This document shows positions 62,806 to 64,000 of a stretch of 64,000 nucleotides of DNA, piece after piece. This DNA is from Plasmodium coatneyi. Lineage: Eukaryota > Apicomplexa > Aconoidasida > Haemosporida > Plasmodiidae. Position 1 is the first letter of the stretch. Each line of letters opens with the position of its first letter. A model generated the notes under the pieces. The model ran no database searches and was not told where the DNA came from. It saw only the letters and a list, made by a program, of their open reading frames with translations. A program made the position numbers and the translations under genes. The stretch lies in the NCBI RefSeq assembly GCF_001680005.1, contig NC_033558.1:154501-218500 (forward strand), read 5' to 3'.

Positions 62806-64000
62806 ATGTTTCACCTAATCATCTATACGAAAGAACATTCCAGCCATGTTAACAACCTTCTAACCCTGTTCGAAAATGTGTACGATCGGAATGGAAACAA
62901 AATTTCAAAGCATGGGGAACACCATGGGGAGCACCCTGGGGGGGAGAATAAAGGTGACATGAATGATAACGCGGCAACATTGGACAAAAAGGTGACTGAA
63001 GAAAGGGCATTCCCCAAGCAGAAGATCGCTCAAGAGGGGGGAGGGGGGCCAAAGGTGCAACATTATACGTCCTCCTTTTTGCAGCTCTACATAAATGACG
63101 AAAGGAATTTCGATTTGTACTTAATAGACGAGGAGGACGACAATCACCACGACAATGACAACGACAACGACAACGAAGGAGGAACAACGTCCGTAGCAGC
63201 GGACGTTTCCCCCCTGGGTGTTGCTCCTCCTACACAAAAGAGGGTAACCTGCGGAACGGAAAATGAAGACACACGACGTAATCAAGTGAGTAGCAAAAAA
63301 GGGGGAGAAAAACGCGAAAGAGGCACCTCAGTAAAATGGCCAAAGGAAGGAATTAACCAGAAGGATACTCAGCCGCACGACGATGATAAAAGCAGAAGAG
63401 TGAACCTACCCCTGCATCGATCCCACATGTTGTTCATTCTGTCGTTGCCGGCACAGTTCCGTGTAGACCACTTCTACCGCTTGATTAATTCTTACATGGA
63501 CTTCATTGTTCAGATGAAGGTCTTCCACGTAATCGGTAATATTTCCTTCTTGGATGAAGAGGAGTGGCCCAAGGGGGAAGAAGCAAAAGTGGCCACCCAT
63601 CCGGAGGAATCGGATGAATACAGCGGGTGTAGTGAAGGCAACCAGCATGAAGAGGGCATCACTACATGCAAAAATGAACCATTGGCCACGTATGAAAGAA
63701 TGCACGGCGTGGTAAAAAGGAGGTTAAAAAAGAAGAAAAAAATGAAAAGTTATTCCGTGCTTATTTTTTTTAAAACACAAATTTACGCGGACATGTTTTT
63801 TAGTGAGTACCACTGTACTTGTTTGAACCACGTGGTGGAGGGTCGACAGGGAGAGTGGAAAAACTTGGTCAACGCAACGGACGAGAAGGGATACCCTGAT
63901 TGGTATGTCTACTGCGCGTTCGTCAGTTTGGTGTATTACATTGTGGATGAAGAAGTGGGGACGCTCCAGGTGGACGTTGACACAGACGTCTTATCCCAAG
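62806..64000 (+). CDS. BRAP2/ETP1-like protein, 5' part (cut by window end)
   Basis: The frame from ATG at 62806 is open to the last base, so at least 398 residues are present and the rest lies beyond the window. BRAP2-type proteins carry a modified RRM, a RING finger and a UBP zinc finger and act as ubiquitin ligases. Seen here is the family's first domain. HMLFILSLPAQFRVDHFYRLI and MDFIVQMKVFHV are followed, after a long polar insert, by KKMKSYSVLIFFKTQIYADMFFSEYH, in the order and spacing of the BRAP2 domain. The preceding 150 residues include Asp/Asn-rich repeats (63135-63180). RING and UBP motifs are not reached. The name rests on one domain, so it is moderate. Confidence 0.65.
   Translation, partial: MFHLIIYTKEHSSHVNNLLTLFENVYDRNGNKISKHGEHHGEHPGGENKGDMNDNAATLDKKVTEERAFPKQKIAQEGGGGPKVQHYTSSFLQLYINDERNFDLYLIDEEDDNHHDNDNDNDNEGGTTSVAADVSPLGVAPPTQKRVTCGTENEDTRRNQVSSKKGGEKRERGTSVKWPKEGINQKDTQPHDDDKSRRVNLPLHRSHMLFILSLPAQFRVDHFYRLINSYMDFIVQMKVFHVIGNISFLDEEEWPKGEEAKVATHPEESDEYSGCSEGNQHEEGITTCKNEPLATYERMHGVVKRRLKKKKKMKSYSVLIFFKTQIYADMFFSEYHCTCLNHVVEGRQGEWKNLVNATDEKGYPDWYVYCAFVSLVYYIVDEEVGTLQVDVDTDVLSQ

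Noticed and set aside
1..64000. Interstitial telomere-type repeats (GGGTTYA), as seen in some simian Plasmodium species
   Set aside because: No tandem run of this heptamer was found in the window, so it does not look like subtelomeric or variant-antigen territory.

Overview
This window is a nuclear chromosome segment from an apicomplexan of the genus Plasmodium, most likely the vivax/knowlesi (simian malaria) group. The evidence is the gene set (apicomplexan TBCK, tRNA(His) guanylyltransferase, a dynactin p25 homologue, secreted LamG and frizzled-like proteins), short GT-AG introns with pyrimidine-rich acceptors, low-complexity inserts in most proteins, fairly GC-balanced coding sequence, and intergenic spacers full of A and T runs of 20 to 40 bases. 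The species cannot be named from the sequence alone.

I call 21 protein genes, about one per 3 kb, on both strands. From left to right: COQ3-like ubiquinone methyltransferase (-), TAP42/IGBP1-like PP2A regulator (+), an Arg/Asp octapeptide-repeat protein (+), TBCK (pseudokinase, TBC and rhodanese domains; -), a SPEN/FPA-type protein with three RRMs and a SPOC-like end (+), a large coiled-coil protein with KNL1-like PP1-docking motifs (-), tRNase Z with an N-terminal leader (-), a proteasome-chaperone PAC4-like protein (-), dynactin p25 (+), an RS/Asn-rich protein (+), a protein with a 27/28-residue repeat (-), a secreted LamG protein (-), an ankyrin-like protein (+), THG1 (+), a many-exon protein with a probable C-terminal tail anchor (+), a secreted frizzled-like Cys-rich protein (-), a small membrane protein (-), UTP7/WDR46 (+), CWC15 (+), OLA1 (-) and the 5' part of a BRAP2-like gene (+) cut by the right edge. 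There is no operon logic. The genes are independent units, mostly RNA and protein housekeeping plus parasite-specific surface or secreted proteins.

Exon borders were placed by hand from GT/AG sites and checked for phase. All are consistent except one likely single-base indel in the KNL1-like gene (24444-24450) and one unresolved donor in the tail-anchored gene (about 51667-51691).

The most unusual non-coding signal is a dispersed element built from a palindrome, CCTGAAC-N-GTTCAGG, often joined to CAGCTAGCTA and sitting beside long A or T runs. I find about 15 full or degraded copies between 11.4 and 62.7 kb. One pair (47.9 and 50.7 kb) is identical in opposite orientation, and one degraded copy lies inside an ORF. 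A second signal is a cluster of perfect hairpins at 6162-6432 in the largest gene-free stretch, which could be an unannotated structured RNA.
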